From Roseateles_C aquae (lineage in GTDB: Bacteria; Pseudomonadota; Gammaproteobacteria; Burkholderiales; Burkholderiaceae_C), in contig NZ_JAVXZY010000002.1 of NCBI RefSeq assembly GCF_032337115.1, positions 62,001 to 126,000 of the forward strand: DNA of 64,000 nucleotides. Reading direction: 5' to 3'. Made by a program: the position numbers and the translations under genes. Positions 17,618 through 27,571 of this stretch are shown piece after piece; the stretch's first letter is position 1, and each line of letters begins with the position of its first letter. The notes beneath the pieces are model-generated. The model had not been told where the DNA came from. It saw only the letters and a list, made by a program, of their open reading frames with translations, and searched no databases.

Positions 17618-20600
17618 GGCGCCACCTCCAGCACCCCGCCGGGCAGCTCACCAAATCGATCCGGTGCATACATAGCTTCGACCCGCGTGCCGGGCAGCTG
17701 GAAGCGACCGGCATTGTTCAGCCGAACCGTGTACTCGATCAGCTGCTTGCCGCGCGGCAGGTAAGCGTAGTAGCCACGCCAGGCCTCGAAGCTGCGCTCC
17801 TCATAGGCCAGCCAGCCATCGCCCTCGCGGCGTTCGCCTTCAGCAGCGAGCTGCCCACCACCGACGCCGCCACCCAACACACTGGCGCCCCCCGGCACCG
17901 GGTCGCTGATCACGACCCAGCTCATATCGGTCTGCGCCTCGATCTCCAGCCGCACCCGCAGCACATCGCCGCGGCTCCAGCGGCTCTTGTCCTTCTGCTC
18001 GACGGCCTGCAGGCTGCGGTTGATGCGGTAGCCGGCGTTCATCGGCCCGGCCAGCGGCACGGCAGCCAGCGTCTGCAGCGTCACCCAGGGCTTGCCAGTA
18101 CCTTCCTGGCGCAGTTGCAGCGTGGCGGGCTTGGCTGGCCAGGGCAGGCTTTGGCTCTCGCCCTCGGGCTTGCGCGCCCAGTCCAGCGTGCGGCTGGCCG
18201 ACTCCAACTGCGCGACGCTCTTGCCGCTGAGCTTTTGCGACTCGTATCGGGCGCCGAATTTCTCCACTGCCATCACGCCCCAGAAGTTCGCCGTCGTCGT
18301 CTGCCAGGCGCCGCGATTCTGGCGGGCCAGCGCGCCCTGCACCAGGCGCGGCAGCTCGCTCTTCCAGCCCGGTTCGTCGAGCATGGCCAGGATCAGCCGG
18401 CCGGCATTGCCGTCGGCGTTGTCCATCAGCCACCACCAGGCATCGCTGTCCTCGGTGCTGAACTTCAGCGTGCTGCCGGCATAGCTCAGGCGGCTGCGCA
18501 AGAGGCCCTGCACCTCGGCGAGCCGGGCCTCGCGCGCCGGTGCATCGGCCAGGCGCTTGTGGATCAGGTACCAGTCAATCAAGGCCGCGCTGGGCCAGTT
18601 GCCGAGCTGGGCCGTGTCGACCGTGGCCAGCATCCGCGCGCTGGCCCTGCCGTAGCGGGACAGCGCCTCGATGGCCGCCAGCCGGCGCACATCGCCATCG
18701 GCCCGCGGCGACCAGAAGCGGCGCTGCAGCCGGCCATCGACAAAGGCCGTCAGCGCATCCAGCATCTGCCGCTGCGCCTGCTCGGGCAGTCGCTGGCCGG
18801 CCTCATGGGCGGCGCTGAGCAGATAGGCGGTGAGCCGATCGCTGCCGCCCGGCGCCTGGTCGCTGCGCGGCGGGAAGTAGTTGGCCAGGCCATCGGCGTC
18901 CAGATAGCTGGGCAGCTTGCCCATCAGCGCCTGCCAGGCCTTGTCGTCATGCAGGCCGAGGTATTTGCTGCTTTGCTGTTCCAGGCAGTTGTAGGGGTAG
19001 GTTTCGAAGAAGCGGCGCAGGCCCGGCAGCCCGCCACTCAGGCGTGGCTGCCAGGCCAGCTGCAGGCCACCGCGCTTGATCCCTTCCGCAGGTAGCGCCT
19101 CGGCCGGTGCCGCCACCGGCAGGCTCAGCGCGCCGTCGAGCTGCTGCAGCGTCGACTGCTGCACCCGCAGCGGCAGCGCTGGCTGCACCAGCTGGCTGAT
19201 GCGCAGCTGGTCGCCGGCCTTCAGGGTGCCAGCTTCGCCGCCCTGCTCGCTGACCTCGGCCAGCCAGCCGAGGCTGATCGCTCCAGCGGGAACCGTCACC
19301 GGCCAGCTCAGCTCGCGCGCGGCGCCGGGGGCCAGGTCTATGGTCTGTGGCGGCAGTTGCAGCGGCTCGCGCTTGATCGCCTCGGGGCTGCCCTCATCAC
19401 TGCGCAGCTCGCCCTTCAGCGTCACCTTGAGCTTCAAGGCCCGGCTGCTGGCATTGCGCAGCGTCAGCATGGCCTGGAACTGATCGCCCTCGCGCACCAG
19501 CGGCGGCAAGCCGGAGAGCAGCTGCAAGTCTTGCGACACCTTGATGCTGGCGCTGCCGGTGCCAAAGGCCTGGGCGCCGGCATCGGCCACCGCCACCAGG
19601 CGGAAGCTGGTCAGCGAATCGTTCAGCGGCACCTCGACGACGGCCTCGCCGCGCGCATCGAGCTGGACGCGAGGGTTCCACAGCAAGAGCGTGTCGAACA
19701 GCTCGCGGGTCGCGCGCCCGCCGCCCCCGCCGGCCGCCACCGCCTTGCGGCCATAGTGGCGCCGGCCGACGATCTCGCTCTGCGCCGTGGCCGTCTCAAC
19801 ACCCCAGGCGCGCTGCTGGATCATCGCCGGCAGCAGGTTCCAGCTGGCATTGGGCCGCAGGGCCAGCAGGCCTTCGTCGACGGCGGCAAAGGCGGCCTCG
19901 GCATTGGCCAGCGGCTTGCCGTCCTGGCTGACCTGGATGCGCACCCGGGCCTTCTGGCGCACGCCGTACTGGGCCTGTTCGGGCGTCACCTTGACCTGCA
20001 GCTGGTGCTGGGCCAGGCCGACCTTGATCGCCGCCACACCGAGCTTGAAGGCGGGTTTGGCCAGGTCGACCATGGCGGTGGGCGGCTGGTAGTCGCCCGA
20101 GGCGCGCCAGGCCTGCCACCAGCCGCGCGGGTCCCGCCAGCCCCAGCTGAAGAAGGAATACCAGGGCACGTCGACGATGCGGCCCCGTATCGCCAGCACG
20201 CTGACGTAGACATTGGGCGCCCAGGCCTTCTCGATCTTGATCTCCAGCGTCGGGTCACGCCCGCTGAGCGTCTGCACCTGGGTCTGGATGATGCCCTCGC
20301 GCTCGATCGCCACCAGCGCGGTGGCCTCGCGGAAGGGCATGCGCACCTGCAAGCGCGCCGTCTCGCCCGGCTCGTACTGGGTCTTCTCGGGCAGCACGTC
20401 GATGCGGTCGTCGTTGTCCTGCGCGAACCACAGCTCGCCCTGGCGGGTCACCCACACCGAGCTGGCCGCTTCGACGCTGCGACCCTGCGCGTCGCTGAGC
20501 TTGGCAATCAGATCGACCTGGCCGGCGTTCTTCAGGCTGACTTCGCAGTTCAGCAGCCCATGCTCATCACTCTTGCCGCTGCACAGCTCGCCCAGCTCCT

Positions 20601-23403
20601 GGTTCTCGACCCGGTTGTCATAGGCATAGAAGCCGCCGACCATGCGTTTGCGCACCGACAGCGTCTGCATCAGCCGCGCCCGCACGGCGATGCGCTGGCC
20701 GGCCAGCGGCTTGCCGTTCAGATCCAGGGCCAGCGCCTGCAGCTTGATGCTGCCGCCATTGCTGACCCAGGAGGCGCTGCGCAGGCCCACCACCGCCGCA
20801 GCCGGCCACAGCGGCTGCAGCTGGCGCACCGTCTGCGTCTCGCCGTTTGGATCGCGGTAGCTCAGCTCGCTGAGCAGATCGCTGGGCCGGCTGAGGCGCG
20901 GCAGCTTGGCCAGCGCGAAGCGGGCCGCGCCCTGCGCATCGGTGCTGGCGGCCAGTTTGTCGGCGACCAGCTGGCTGTCGCGCGCCGCGCTCTGTTCGGC
21001 GTCCTCATCGCTGTCGGCATTGCGATTGGCCTCGCCGGGCGGTTCGAAGCTGAAACCCTCGAAGCCGGCAAAGCTCAGCACCCGCGGCCGCAGCACCGCG
21101 CTGAGCTGCACCGGCGCATTGCCCATCGCGCCACCGGCCAGATAGTTCAGCTGCGCGCCGATCTCCAGCTTCTCGGGCGCGATCAGCGGGCCCTTGGGCG
21201 CCATCAGCCGGGCATCGACCAGGGGCACGCGGAATTCCTCGACATTGAAGCCACCGCTGGCCCAGACACGGCGGCGCCTGTCGTCATCGGCGGCGCGTTC
21301 CAGCTCGATCCGGTACTGGCCCAGCTTGGCGGCCGGCGGAATCTGCCACTGCGCCGCGGCAAAGCGCGCGCCGGTCCATTGCAGCGTCTGCACAAACTCC
21401 TGGCCGCTGCCCTCGTGGATGATCTTCATCCGCGTCGGCAGCTGGTCCGGCGGCGCCAGCGCCAGGCCTTGCGCGGTTTCCAGGCGGAAGAAATGCTTGA
21501 TGGACAGCGTCTCGCCGGCGCGCAGCAGGCTGCGGTCGAGCACGCTGTGGGCGCGGGCATTGCGTTCGGTGCCGCGCTCGGTGGGCACATTGAAGCGCCA
21601 GTTCTCGATGCCGCGGTTCCAGTTGCTGAACACAAAAGCGGTATCGATCACACCGCCGACCTCGGCCTTGCGCGCGGTGATGAAGAGGCCCGTCTCCGCC
21701 GTGCATTTGCCATCCCAGCGCGGCGGCTCCAGCGCCTGCGTCACCCAGGCGCGGCCTTGTGAGTCGGTCTTGCCCGACCACAGCGGCTTGCCCTGGCAGT
21801 CGTTCACCACCACCTGCGCCTCGGCCACCGGCTTGCCCTTGTCCAGGCTGGTCACCCAGACCAGGCTGTTCTCGCGGCCCAGCTTGAAATGCACGCCCAG
21901 ATTGGTCACCAGCACGCCGGTGCGCACATACATGGGCTTGCCAGTGTCCAGCAGCGATTGGCCCAGCCGCGGCGAAGTGAGCTCCAGCACGTGATAGCCG
22001 GGGGTCTGGATGGGCAGGCCGATCACCTCGAAGGGCCGCGGCCCGGCGCCGTCGAGCGCGGGCAAGGTCAGGGCCTGCGCGCCGTTCTTCTGGCTCAGAT
22101 AGGGGCGCTTGCGCGTCTCCCATTCATCATGGCTTTGGCGGCGCAAATCGGCATAGGCCTGCAGCATCTCGGCATCGCTGGCATAGCGTTTGACCAGCAA
22201 CTGCCCCGTGCCTGCACGCCTGGCCTCGGGCCAAAGCTCCGGCTGCACATGGCGCATGGTGATCGGCACCAGGCTGGGGCCGCTGGGCTCGCGTTCGATC
22301 ACGCCAAAGGGCGCGGCAGCGAACTTGGCAATCGGCGGCGCGGCATCGGTGCGCACCGCCAGCGGAAAGTTCTTGGCATTGGCCAGCGGCCGGCCGGCAT
22401 CGTCCTTCAGATCGCCGGGCAGCTCGATCTTGAAGCTGGCCTGCTCGGCCAGCGGGTAGGGAAAGTCGACACGGGAGAACTGTGTCTCTTTCTCGTCCTT
22501 GGGCAGCCGCGGCGCCACCGCCTCGCCCTTCTCGGGCCGTAGCCTCAGCTTCAGTGCCTGTTCGCGCGAGATCGGCGCACTGAAGTTCAGGCTCATCGGC
22601 CGCACCGGTAGACAGCCGGCTTCAGCCCGTTCGCGCTCGCAGCTGAACTCGGCGGTGAAGGGCTTGCGCACGGTGAATTCGAAGCGCTGCTCAAAGCCCG
22701 TCTGGACCTGAGGATTCAGGGCCGACGCAATGCCCTTGCCAAGCACCAGCTTCAGCCTGGCTTCGGGCGGCAGGCGCCGCTGGCAGGCGAGCAGCAGCCA
22801 GTGGCTGTCGCTGCGTCCCTCGCGCAAGGCCTTCAGCGTGCGCTTCAATTCATCGTTAGGCAGTAACGCAGCCGGCACCCGCTCGCCCAGGCCCTGGATC
22901 TCGCACCAAGCGCGGCCTTTCAATGAATCGGTGTTCAGCGGGCCGTCCAGGCGCAGCAAGAAGCGCTGTTCTTCCTCGATCTCGCTGCCCTGCCAGGGGC
23001 GGGAGTCCTGCACCGTGGGCGCGGCGACGGTGAAGCTGAACGCCGTCTGCCCCGTCCATTGCGCATTGGCAGCTGCCGAGGGCCGGAAGCCGGGCTTGGC
23101 CGCATAGCTGCAGCTGGCCCCCGCCGGCAGCGCCTGGTTCAGCTCGTAGACCCATTCCCGCTCATTGATCCAGCGGCCCTGGCCGTTCATGGCCACCCCG
23201 CCCTCGCAGCGCAGTTCCACCGGATCGGCCAGCCGCGCATCGCCCAGCGGCATCATCGCCTCGCTGAAGCGCAGCCGCAGCTGCTGCACCCGCTTGACCT
23301 GCCCCTGAGGCGAAGCGCTCGTGACACTGAAAGCCTGTGCCGCCACCGGCAGCATGGCGGCGGCCAGGCAGAAGGCCTGCACCACATTGACGATTCGCCG
23401 CAT
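17614..23403 (-). CDS. Bacterial alpha-2-macroglobulin (YfhM-like), thioester type
   Basis: This 1929-residue periplasmic protein traps proteases. It has a cleavable signal peptide (AAMLPVAAQA) and, unlike E. coli YfhM, no lipobox Cys, so it should be soluble or otherwise held. N-terminal MG/A2M_N domains are followed by a bait region, the A2M domain (LLWNPRVQLDARGEAVVEVP) and the thioester motif YPYNCLEQQ with Cys1473. A helical TED and the C-terminal receptor-like domain (PGGASVLGGG) complete the molecule. It starts with ATG behind GGGAGGG and is translationally coupled to pbpC. It is longer than E. coli YfhM (about 1650 residues). Confidence 0.94.
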   Translation of the reverse strand: MRRIVNVVQAFCLAAAMLPVAAQAFSVTSASPQGQVKRVQQLRLRFSEAMMPLGDARLADPVELRCEGGVAMNGQGRWINEREWVYELNQALPAGASCSYAAKPGFRPSAAANAQWTGQTAFSFTVAAPTVQDSRPWQGSEIEEEQRFLLRLDGPLNTDSLKGRAWCEIQGLGERVPAALLPNDELKRTLKALREGRSDSHWLLLACQRRLPPEARLKLVLGKGIASALNPQVQTGFEQRFEFTVRKPFTAEFSCERERAEAGCLPVRPMSLNFSAPISREQALKLRLRPEKGEAVAPRLPKDEKETQFSRVDFPYPLAEQASFKIELPGDLKDDAGRPLANAKNFPLAVRTDAAPPIAKFAAAPFGVIEREPSGPSLVPITMRHVQPELWPEARRAGTGQLLVKRYASDAEMLQAYADLRRQSHDEWETRKRPYLSQKNGAQALTLPALDGAGPRPFEVIGLPIQTPGYHVLELTSPRLGQSLLDTGKPMYVRTGVLVTNLGVHFKLGRENSLVWVTSLDKGKPVAEAQVVVNDCQGKPLWSGKTDSQGRAWVTQALEPPRWDGKCTAETGLFITARKAEVGGVIDTAFVFSNWNRGIENWRFNVPTERGTERNARAHSVLDRSLLRAGETLSIKHFFRLETAQGLALAPPDQLPTRMKIIHEGSGQEFVQTLQWTGARFAAAQWQIPPAAKLGQYRIELERAADDDRRRRVWASGGFNVEEFRVPLVDARLMAPKGPLIAPEKLEIGAQLNYLAGGAMGNAPVQLSAVLRPRVLSFAGFEGFSFEPPGEANRNADSDEDAEQSAARDSQLVADKLAASTDAQGAARFALAKLPRLSRPSDLLSELSYRDPNGETQTVRQLQPLWPAAAVVGLRSASWVSNGGSIKLQALALDLNGKPLAGQRIAVRARLMQTLSVRKRMVGGFYAYDNRVENQELGELCSGKSDEHGLLNCEVSLKNAGQVDLIAKLSDAQGRSVEAASSVWVTRQGELWFAQDNDDRIDVLPEKTQYEPGETARLQVRMPFREATALVAIEREGIIQTQVQTLSGRDPTLEIKIEKAWAPNVYVSVLAIRGRIVDVPWYSFFSWGWRDPRGWWQAWRASGDYQPPTAMVDLAKPAFKLGVAAIKVGLAQHQLQVKVTPEQAQYGVRQKARVRIQVSQDGKPLANAEAAFAAVDEGLLALRPNASWNLLPAMIQQRAWGVETATAQSEIVGRRHYGRKAVAAGGGGGRATRELFDTLLLWNPRVQLDARGEAVVEVPLNDSLTSFRLVAVADAGAQAFGTGSASIKVSQDLQLLSGLPPLVREGDQFQAMLTLRNASSRALKLKVTLKGELRSDEGSPEAIKREPLQLPPQTIDLAPGAARELSWPVTVPAGAISLGWLAEVSEQGGEAGTLKAGDQLRISQLVQPALPLRVQQSTLQQLDGALSLPVAAPAEALPAEGIKRGGLQLAWQPRLSGGLPGLRRFFETYPYNCLEQQSSKYLGLHDDKAWQALMGKLPSYLDADGLANYFPPRSDQAPGGSDRLTAYLLSAAHEAGQRLPEQAQRQMLDALTAFVDGRLQRRFWSPRADGDVRRLAAIEALSRYGRASARMLATVDTAQLGNWPSAALIDWYLIHKRLADAPAREARLAEVQGLLRSRLSYAGSTLKFSTEDSDAWWWLMDNADGNAGRLILAMLDEPGWKSELPRLVQGALARQNRGAWQTTTANFWGVMAVEKFGARYESQKLSGKSVAQLESASRTLDWARKPEGESQSLPWPAKPATLQLRQEGTGKPWVTLQTLAAVPLAGPMNAGYRINRSLQAVEQKDKSRWSRGDVLRVRLEIEAQTDMSWVVISDPVPGGASVLGGGVGGGQLAAEGERREGDGWLAYEERSFEAWRGYYAYLPRGKQLIEYTVRLNNAGRFQLPGTRVEAMYAPDRFGELPGGVLEVAP

Positions 23404-23472
23404 GATCTCAAGCCCTCCCAGGCCGTGTTCGTGCGGCGAGTCTAACGGCGCTCGATGGGCGCCGAACGGGCT

Positions 23473-25569
23473 TCAGCCCTCGGTTTGTATCAAGGCCTGC
23501 AACCCGGCTTCGTCCAGCACCGTCACGCCCAGTTCGCGCGCCTTGTCCAGCTTGGAGCCGGCTTCCTCGCCCGCGATCACATAGTGGGTTTTCTTGGACA
23601 CCGAACCGCTGACCTTGCCGCCAGCCGCCTCGATTAGCTCCTTGGCCGCGTCGCGGCTGAGTGTGGGCAGGGTGCCGGTCAGCACCAGCGTCTTGCCCAG
23701 CAGCGGCTTGGGGCCCTGCTCGGCCGCGGCACCCTCGCCCTCCGGCCAGTGCACGCCGGCGGCACGCAGCTGCTCGACCGCCTCGCGGTTGTGGGGCTGG
23801 GCAAAGAAGGTGTGGATGCTCTGCGCGACGATGGGACCGACGTCGCGCACCTCGAGCAGCTGCTCGACGCTGGCATCCATCAACCTATCGAGCGCACCGA
23901 AGTGCCGCGCCAGGTCCTTGGCCGTGGTTTCGCCAACCTGGCGTATGCCCAGCGCAAACAGAAATCGCGCCAGCGTCGTCGTCTTGCTCTTCTCCAGCGC
24001 ATCAACGATGTTCTGTGCGCTCTTCTCGGCCATGCGCTCCAGTGCGGCCAGCTTGGCCACACCCAGCTTGTACAAGCCCGGCAGGCTCAGCACGATGCCG
24101 CCGTCAACCAGTTGATCGACCAGCTTGTCGCCCAGGCCCTCGATGTCCATCGCCCGGCGGCCGGCAAAGTGCAGCATCGCCTGCTTGACCTGCGCCGGGC
24201 AGGACAGGCCGCCGGAGCAGCGGTAATCCATGCCGCCGCGCTCGCGCACCGTGGCGCTGCCGCAAACCGGGCAGCTGCGCGGCATATGGAAGTTAGGCAC
24301 ATAGGCCGGCCGCTCGGCGGCCAGCTTGCCGACGACCTCCGGAATCACATCGCCGGCACGGCGCACGATCACCGTGTCGCCGACGCGCACGCCCTTGCGG
24401 CGCAGCTCGAAGACGTTGTGCAAGGTCGCATTGCTGACCGTGGTGCCGCCAACGAACACCGGCTCCAGCTTGGCCACCGGCGTCAGCTTGCCGGTGCGGC
24501 CGACCTGGATCTCGATCGCGTTGAGCCGGGTCAGCTGTTCCTGGGCCGGGTATTTGTGCGCCACCGCCCAGCGCGGCTCGCGGCTGACAAAGCCCAGGCG
24601 TTGCTGCAGCACCCGGCTGTTGACCTTGTAGACGACGCCATCGATATCAAACGGGAGACCATCGCGCTGCGCGCCCATGGCGCGATGAAACTCGACCAGG
24701 CCGGCCGCGCCGGCGGTGACGACGCGGTGCTCGCACACCGGCATGCTCATGGCCTGCAGCGCGTCCAGCAGCTCGCTGTGCGTGGCCGGCACGTCCCAGC
24801 CCTGCACGTCGCCGAGACCATAGGCATAAAAGCTCAAGGGCCGCTTGGCGGCAATGGCCGGATCGAGCTGGCGCACGGCGCCGGCGGCGGCATTGCGCGG
24901 GTTGACAAAGGTCTTGTCGCCGGCCTCGCGCTGGCGTTCGTTCAGCGCCTCGAAATCATCACGGCGCATATAGACCTCGCCGCGCACCTCGATCACCGGG
25001 GCCTCAACGCCGTGCAGCCGCAGCGGGATCTGGCCGATGGTGCGGATGTTCTGCGTGACATCCTCGCCCGTTTCACCATCGCCGCGGGTGGCGGCCTGCA
25101 CCAGCACGCCCTGCTCGTAGCGCAGATTGATGGCGAGTCCATCGAACTTCAGCTCGGCGGCGTATTCGACCGGGGCCACCTCTTCGCTGAGCTCCAGCTG
25201 CTTGCGCACCCGTTCATCAAAGGCGGTGGCGCCGCTGGCCTCGGTATCGGTCTCGGTGCGGATGCTCAGCATCGGCACCGCATGGCGCACCGGCGTGAAG
25301 CCGGCCAGCACCTGGCCGATGACGCGCTGCGTGGGTGAATCGGGCGTCAGCAGTTCGGGATGCGCGGCTTCGATCGCCTGCAGCTCCTGGAACAGCCGGT
25401 CGTACTCGGCGTCGGGCAGCTCGGGCGCATCCAGCACATAGTAGAGATGGGCGTGGTGGTTCAGCAGCTGGCGCAATTCGGCAGCACGGTCGGCAGCGCG
25501 TTCGGCCGGCGTGCGAGCCGCGGGATTCACCTCTCGTGAGGCGGCGGAAAACAGGTCAGACTGGCTCAT
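23473..25569 (-). CDS. ligA: NAD-dependent DNA ligase
   Basis: LigA seals nicks during replication and repair. The 698-residue product contains the Ia and adenylation domains with active-site KFDG (Lys141) and ATRGDGETGEDVT, then an OB fold (VGRTGKLTPVAKLEPV). A Cys4 zinc finger (CPVC...CSGGLSCPAQ), helix-hairpin-helix repeats and a C-terminal BRCT domain (about 620-698) follow. The start at MSQSDLFSAAS (25569) gives a normal length; longer in-frame extension up to 25776 overlaps the divergent gene and is not conserved-looking. In related bacteria ligA lies just after zipA; here two genes intervene. Confidence 0.96.
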   Translation of the reverse strand: MSQSDLFSAASREVNPAARTPAERAADRAAELRQLLNHHAHLYYVLDAPELPDAEYDRLFQELQAIEAAHPELLTPDSPTQRVIGQVLAGFTPVRHAVPMLSIRTETDTEASGATAFDERVRKQLELSEEVAPVEYAAELKFDGLAINLRYEQGVLVQAATRGDGETGEDVTQNIRTIGQIPLRLHGVEAPVIEVRGEVYMRRDDFEALNERQREAGDKTFVNPRNAAAGAVRQLDPAIAAKRPLSFYAYGLGDVQGWDVPATHSELLDALQAMSMPVCEHRVVTAGAAGLVEFHRAMGAQRDGLPFDIDGVVYKVNSRVLQQRLGFVSREPRWAVAHKYPAQEQLTRLNAIEIQVGRTGKLTPVAKLEPVFVGGTTVSNATLHNVFELRRKGVRVGDTVIVRRAGDVIPEVVGKLAAERPAYVPNFHMPRSCPVCGSATVRERGGMDYRCSGGLSCPAQVKQAMLHFAGRRAMDIEGLGDKLVDQLVDGGIVLSLPGLYKLGVAKLAALERMAEKSAQNIVDALEKSKTTTLARFLFALGIRQVGETTAKDLARHFGALDRLMDASVEQLLEVRDVGPIVAQSIHTFFAQPHNREAVEQLRAAGVHWPEGEGAAAEQGPKPLLGKTLVLTGTLPTLSRDAAKELIEAAGGKVSGSVSKKTHYVIAGEEAGSKLDKARELGVTVLDEAGLQALIQTEG

Positions 25570-25609
25570 AGCCACGCATTGTGGCGCACAAGAATGAGGG
25601 AGTATTGCA

Positions 25610-26212
25610 ATGCCTTTGATCGAGCCGCTGGCCGCCGACGCCAACCCCGAAGTGAGCGAACTGGCCACCCTGTTCAACCGCACGCTGGGCTTTGTGCCCA
25701 ATAGCGTGATGACGATGATGCGCCGCCCGGCCATCGCCCGCGCCTTCACCGCGCTGAACGCCGCGGTGATGCACAACGAGGGCCGCGTCAGCAGCGAGTT
25801 GAAGCGTCTGATCGGCCATCTCTGCAGTGCCAGCAGCGGCTGCCGTTACTGTGAGGCGCACACGATTCGCGCGGCCGAACGCTTCGGCGCGGAAGAAGGT
25901 GCCGACCCGCGCCGCCTGGCCGAGCTGTGGAACTTTCGCAGCAGCCCGCTGTTCAGCGCCGCCGAACGCGCCGCACTGGAATTCGCCATCGCCGCGGCCG
26001 CGGTGCCGAATGCGGTCGATGAGCCGATTGGCGCGACGCTGCGCGAGTACTGGGACGAGGGCGAAATCGTCGAGATTCTCGGCGTCATCGCGCTGTTCGG
26101 TTTCCTGAACCGCTGGAACGACTCGATGGGCACCGAGCTCGAGGCCCCGGCTAAGGCCGACGGCCGGCGCCATCTGGCCGTACGCGGCTGGACGCCAGGC
26201 AAGCACGGCTGA
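25610..26212 (+). CDS. AhpD-like / carboxymuconolactone decarboxylase family protein
   Basis: This 200-residue all-helical protein is of the peroxidase-related CMD/AhpD superfamily. The redox-active Cys pair and downstream His are present in SSGCRYCEAHT (CxxC...H), the motif used by AhpD to reduce disulfides. It has no signal peptide or membrane segment. A GAGGGA ribosome binding site precedes the ATG. It lies between divergent ligA and convergent CNNM gene. The substrate is unknown; an alkylhydroperoxidase or related thiol redox role is inferred from the family. Confidence 0.85.
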   Translation: MPLIEPLAADANPEVSELATLFNRTLGFVPNSVMTMMRRPAIARAFTALNAAVMHNEGRVSSELKRLIGHLCSASSGCRYCEAHTIRAAERFGAEEGADPRRLAELWNFRSSPLFSAAERAALEFAIAAAAVPNAVDEPIGATLREYWDEGEIVEILGVIALFGFLNRWNDSMGTELEAPAKADGRRHLAVRGWTPGKHG

Positions 26213-26215
26213 GGC

Positions 26216-27514
26216 TCAGCCACCAGTCTCAGGCGGCAGCCGGGTGATCATCACCTGGTCAACCCGGTGGCTGTCAACGTCGACCACCTCAAAACGCCAG
26301 CCTTCCCAGACCACCTGATCGGTGCGCTTGGGAATGCGCCGCAGCATCACCATCAGAAAGCCGGCCAGCGTGTCGTACTGACCGGCATGGGGCCAGGCCT
26401 CCAGCTCGAGCGCGCGCTGCACATCAGGAATGGGAGTCACGCCATCGGCGAGGTAGGAGCCATCGTCGCGGCGGACGATCTGCTCCTCGTCATGCGGGCT
26501 GACCAGGCTGCCCATCACCGTGCTCATCACATCATTCAGCGTGATCACGCCAACGACCAGGCTGTACTCGTTGACGATGACAGCAAAGTCCTCATGCGCC
26601 TGGCGGAACTGGCCCAGCACCTCGTTCAGCGTGATGCGGTCCGGCACGATCAGCACCTTCTTCACCAGCCCCGGCGTGCCGCGCAGGTCGATGGCCTCGC
26701 CACGCAGCACGCGCTGGAACAGATCGGTGGCGTCGACATAGCCGACGACCTGGTCGATCTCGCCATCACAGACCAGATAGGTGGAATGCGGGTCCTCGGC
26801 GATGCGGTTGCGCACCAGCGCGTCGTCGTCGTCGAGCAGGAAGAAGACGATGCGCTCGCGCGTGGTCATCGCGCTCTCGACGGTGCGGGTGTCCAGCTCC
26901 AGCACGTTCTCGATCACCTGCTGCTCGGCATCGGCGACCACGCCAGCCTGGTTGCCGGCCTGGGCCAGCGCCAGGATGTCGTCGTGGGTGATGCTGTTGT
27001 CGCGCGAGGCCGGCCGGCCCAGCATCCGTATCAAAGCCTCGGTGACATTGCTGAAAATCCAGGCCAGCGGCTTGAGCAAGGTGGCCAGCCCCAGCATCGG
27101 CCCGATCAACACCATGGCGATGCGCTCGGGCTCGTTCATCGACAGGCGCTTGGGCACCAGATCGGCCAGCACGATGAATAAGGCGGTGATACAGACAAAG
27201 GAGCCGGCAAAGCCCAGCGTCGCGGCGCGGTCGGGTGGCAGCAGATAGGCCAGCGCCGCCTCGAAATGCGGGGTGAAGGCGCCCTCGCCGACGATACCGC
27301 CAAGAATGGCCACCGTGTTGACGCCGATCTGCACGACGGTGAAATAGTGGCCCGGCTGTTCCTGCACCGCCAGTACGCGCTCGGCGCGGGCGTCGCCCTC
27401 GTCAGCGAGCTGGCGCAGCTTCAGCCGCCGAGAGGCCGCCAGCGACAGCTCGGCCATCGAGAAGAAGGCACTGGCAGCAATCAACAGGGCAATCAGCAGC
27501 AGACTGGTGCTCAA
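26216..27514 (-). CDS. CNNM/CBS-domain membrane protein (CorC/HlyC family)
   Basis: This 432-residue inner-membrane protein has an N-terminal DUF21/CNNM domain with about four membrane helices (residues ~1-175), a pair of CBS domains (about 200-340) and a C-terminal CorC_HlyC domain (about 350-430). Family members transport or regulate Mg2+/Co2+ and are often misnamed hemolysins. The only sensible start is TTG at 27514, giving MSTSLLLIALLIAASAF with the first helix; a nearby ATG is out of frame. It sits between ligA and zipA on the same strand and is convergent with the AhpD-like gene. Confidence 0.9.
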   Translation of the reverse strand: MSTSLLLIALLIAASAFFSMAELSLAASRRLKLRQLADEGDARAERVLAVQEQPGHYFTVVQIGVNTVAILGGIVGEGAFTPHFEAALAYLLPPDRAATLGFAGSFVCITALFIVLADLVPKRLSMNEPERIAMVLIGPMLGLATLLKPLAWIFSNVTEALIRMLGRPASRDNSITHDDILALAQAGNQAGVVADAEQQVIENVLELDTRTVESAMTTRERIVFFLLDDDDALVRNRIAEDPHSTYLVCDGEIDQVVGYVDATDLFQRVLRGEAIDLRGTPGLVKKVLIVPDRITLNEVLGQFRQAHEDFAVIVNEYSLVVGVITLNDVMSTVMGSLVSPHDEEQIVRRDDGSYLADGVTPIPDVQRALELEAWPHAGQYDTLAGFLMVMLRRIPKRTDQVVWEGWRFEVVDVDSHRVDQVMITRLPPETGG

Positions 27515-27571
27515 GGGCGCGCTTCATTGAGTCCGAATGCCGCCCAGTGTAGCCCCGGGCAGCAGGCTCGA

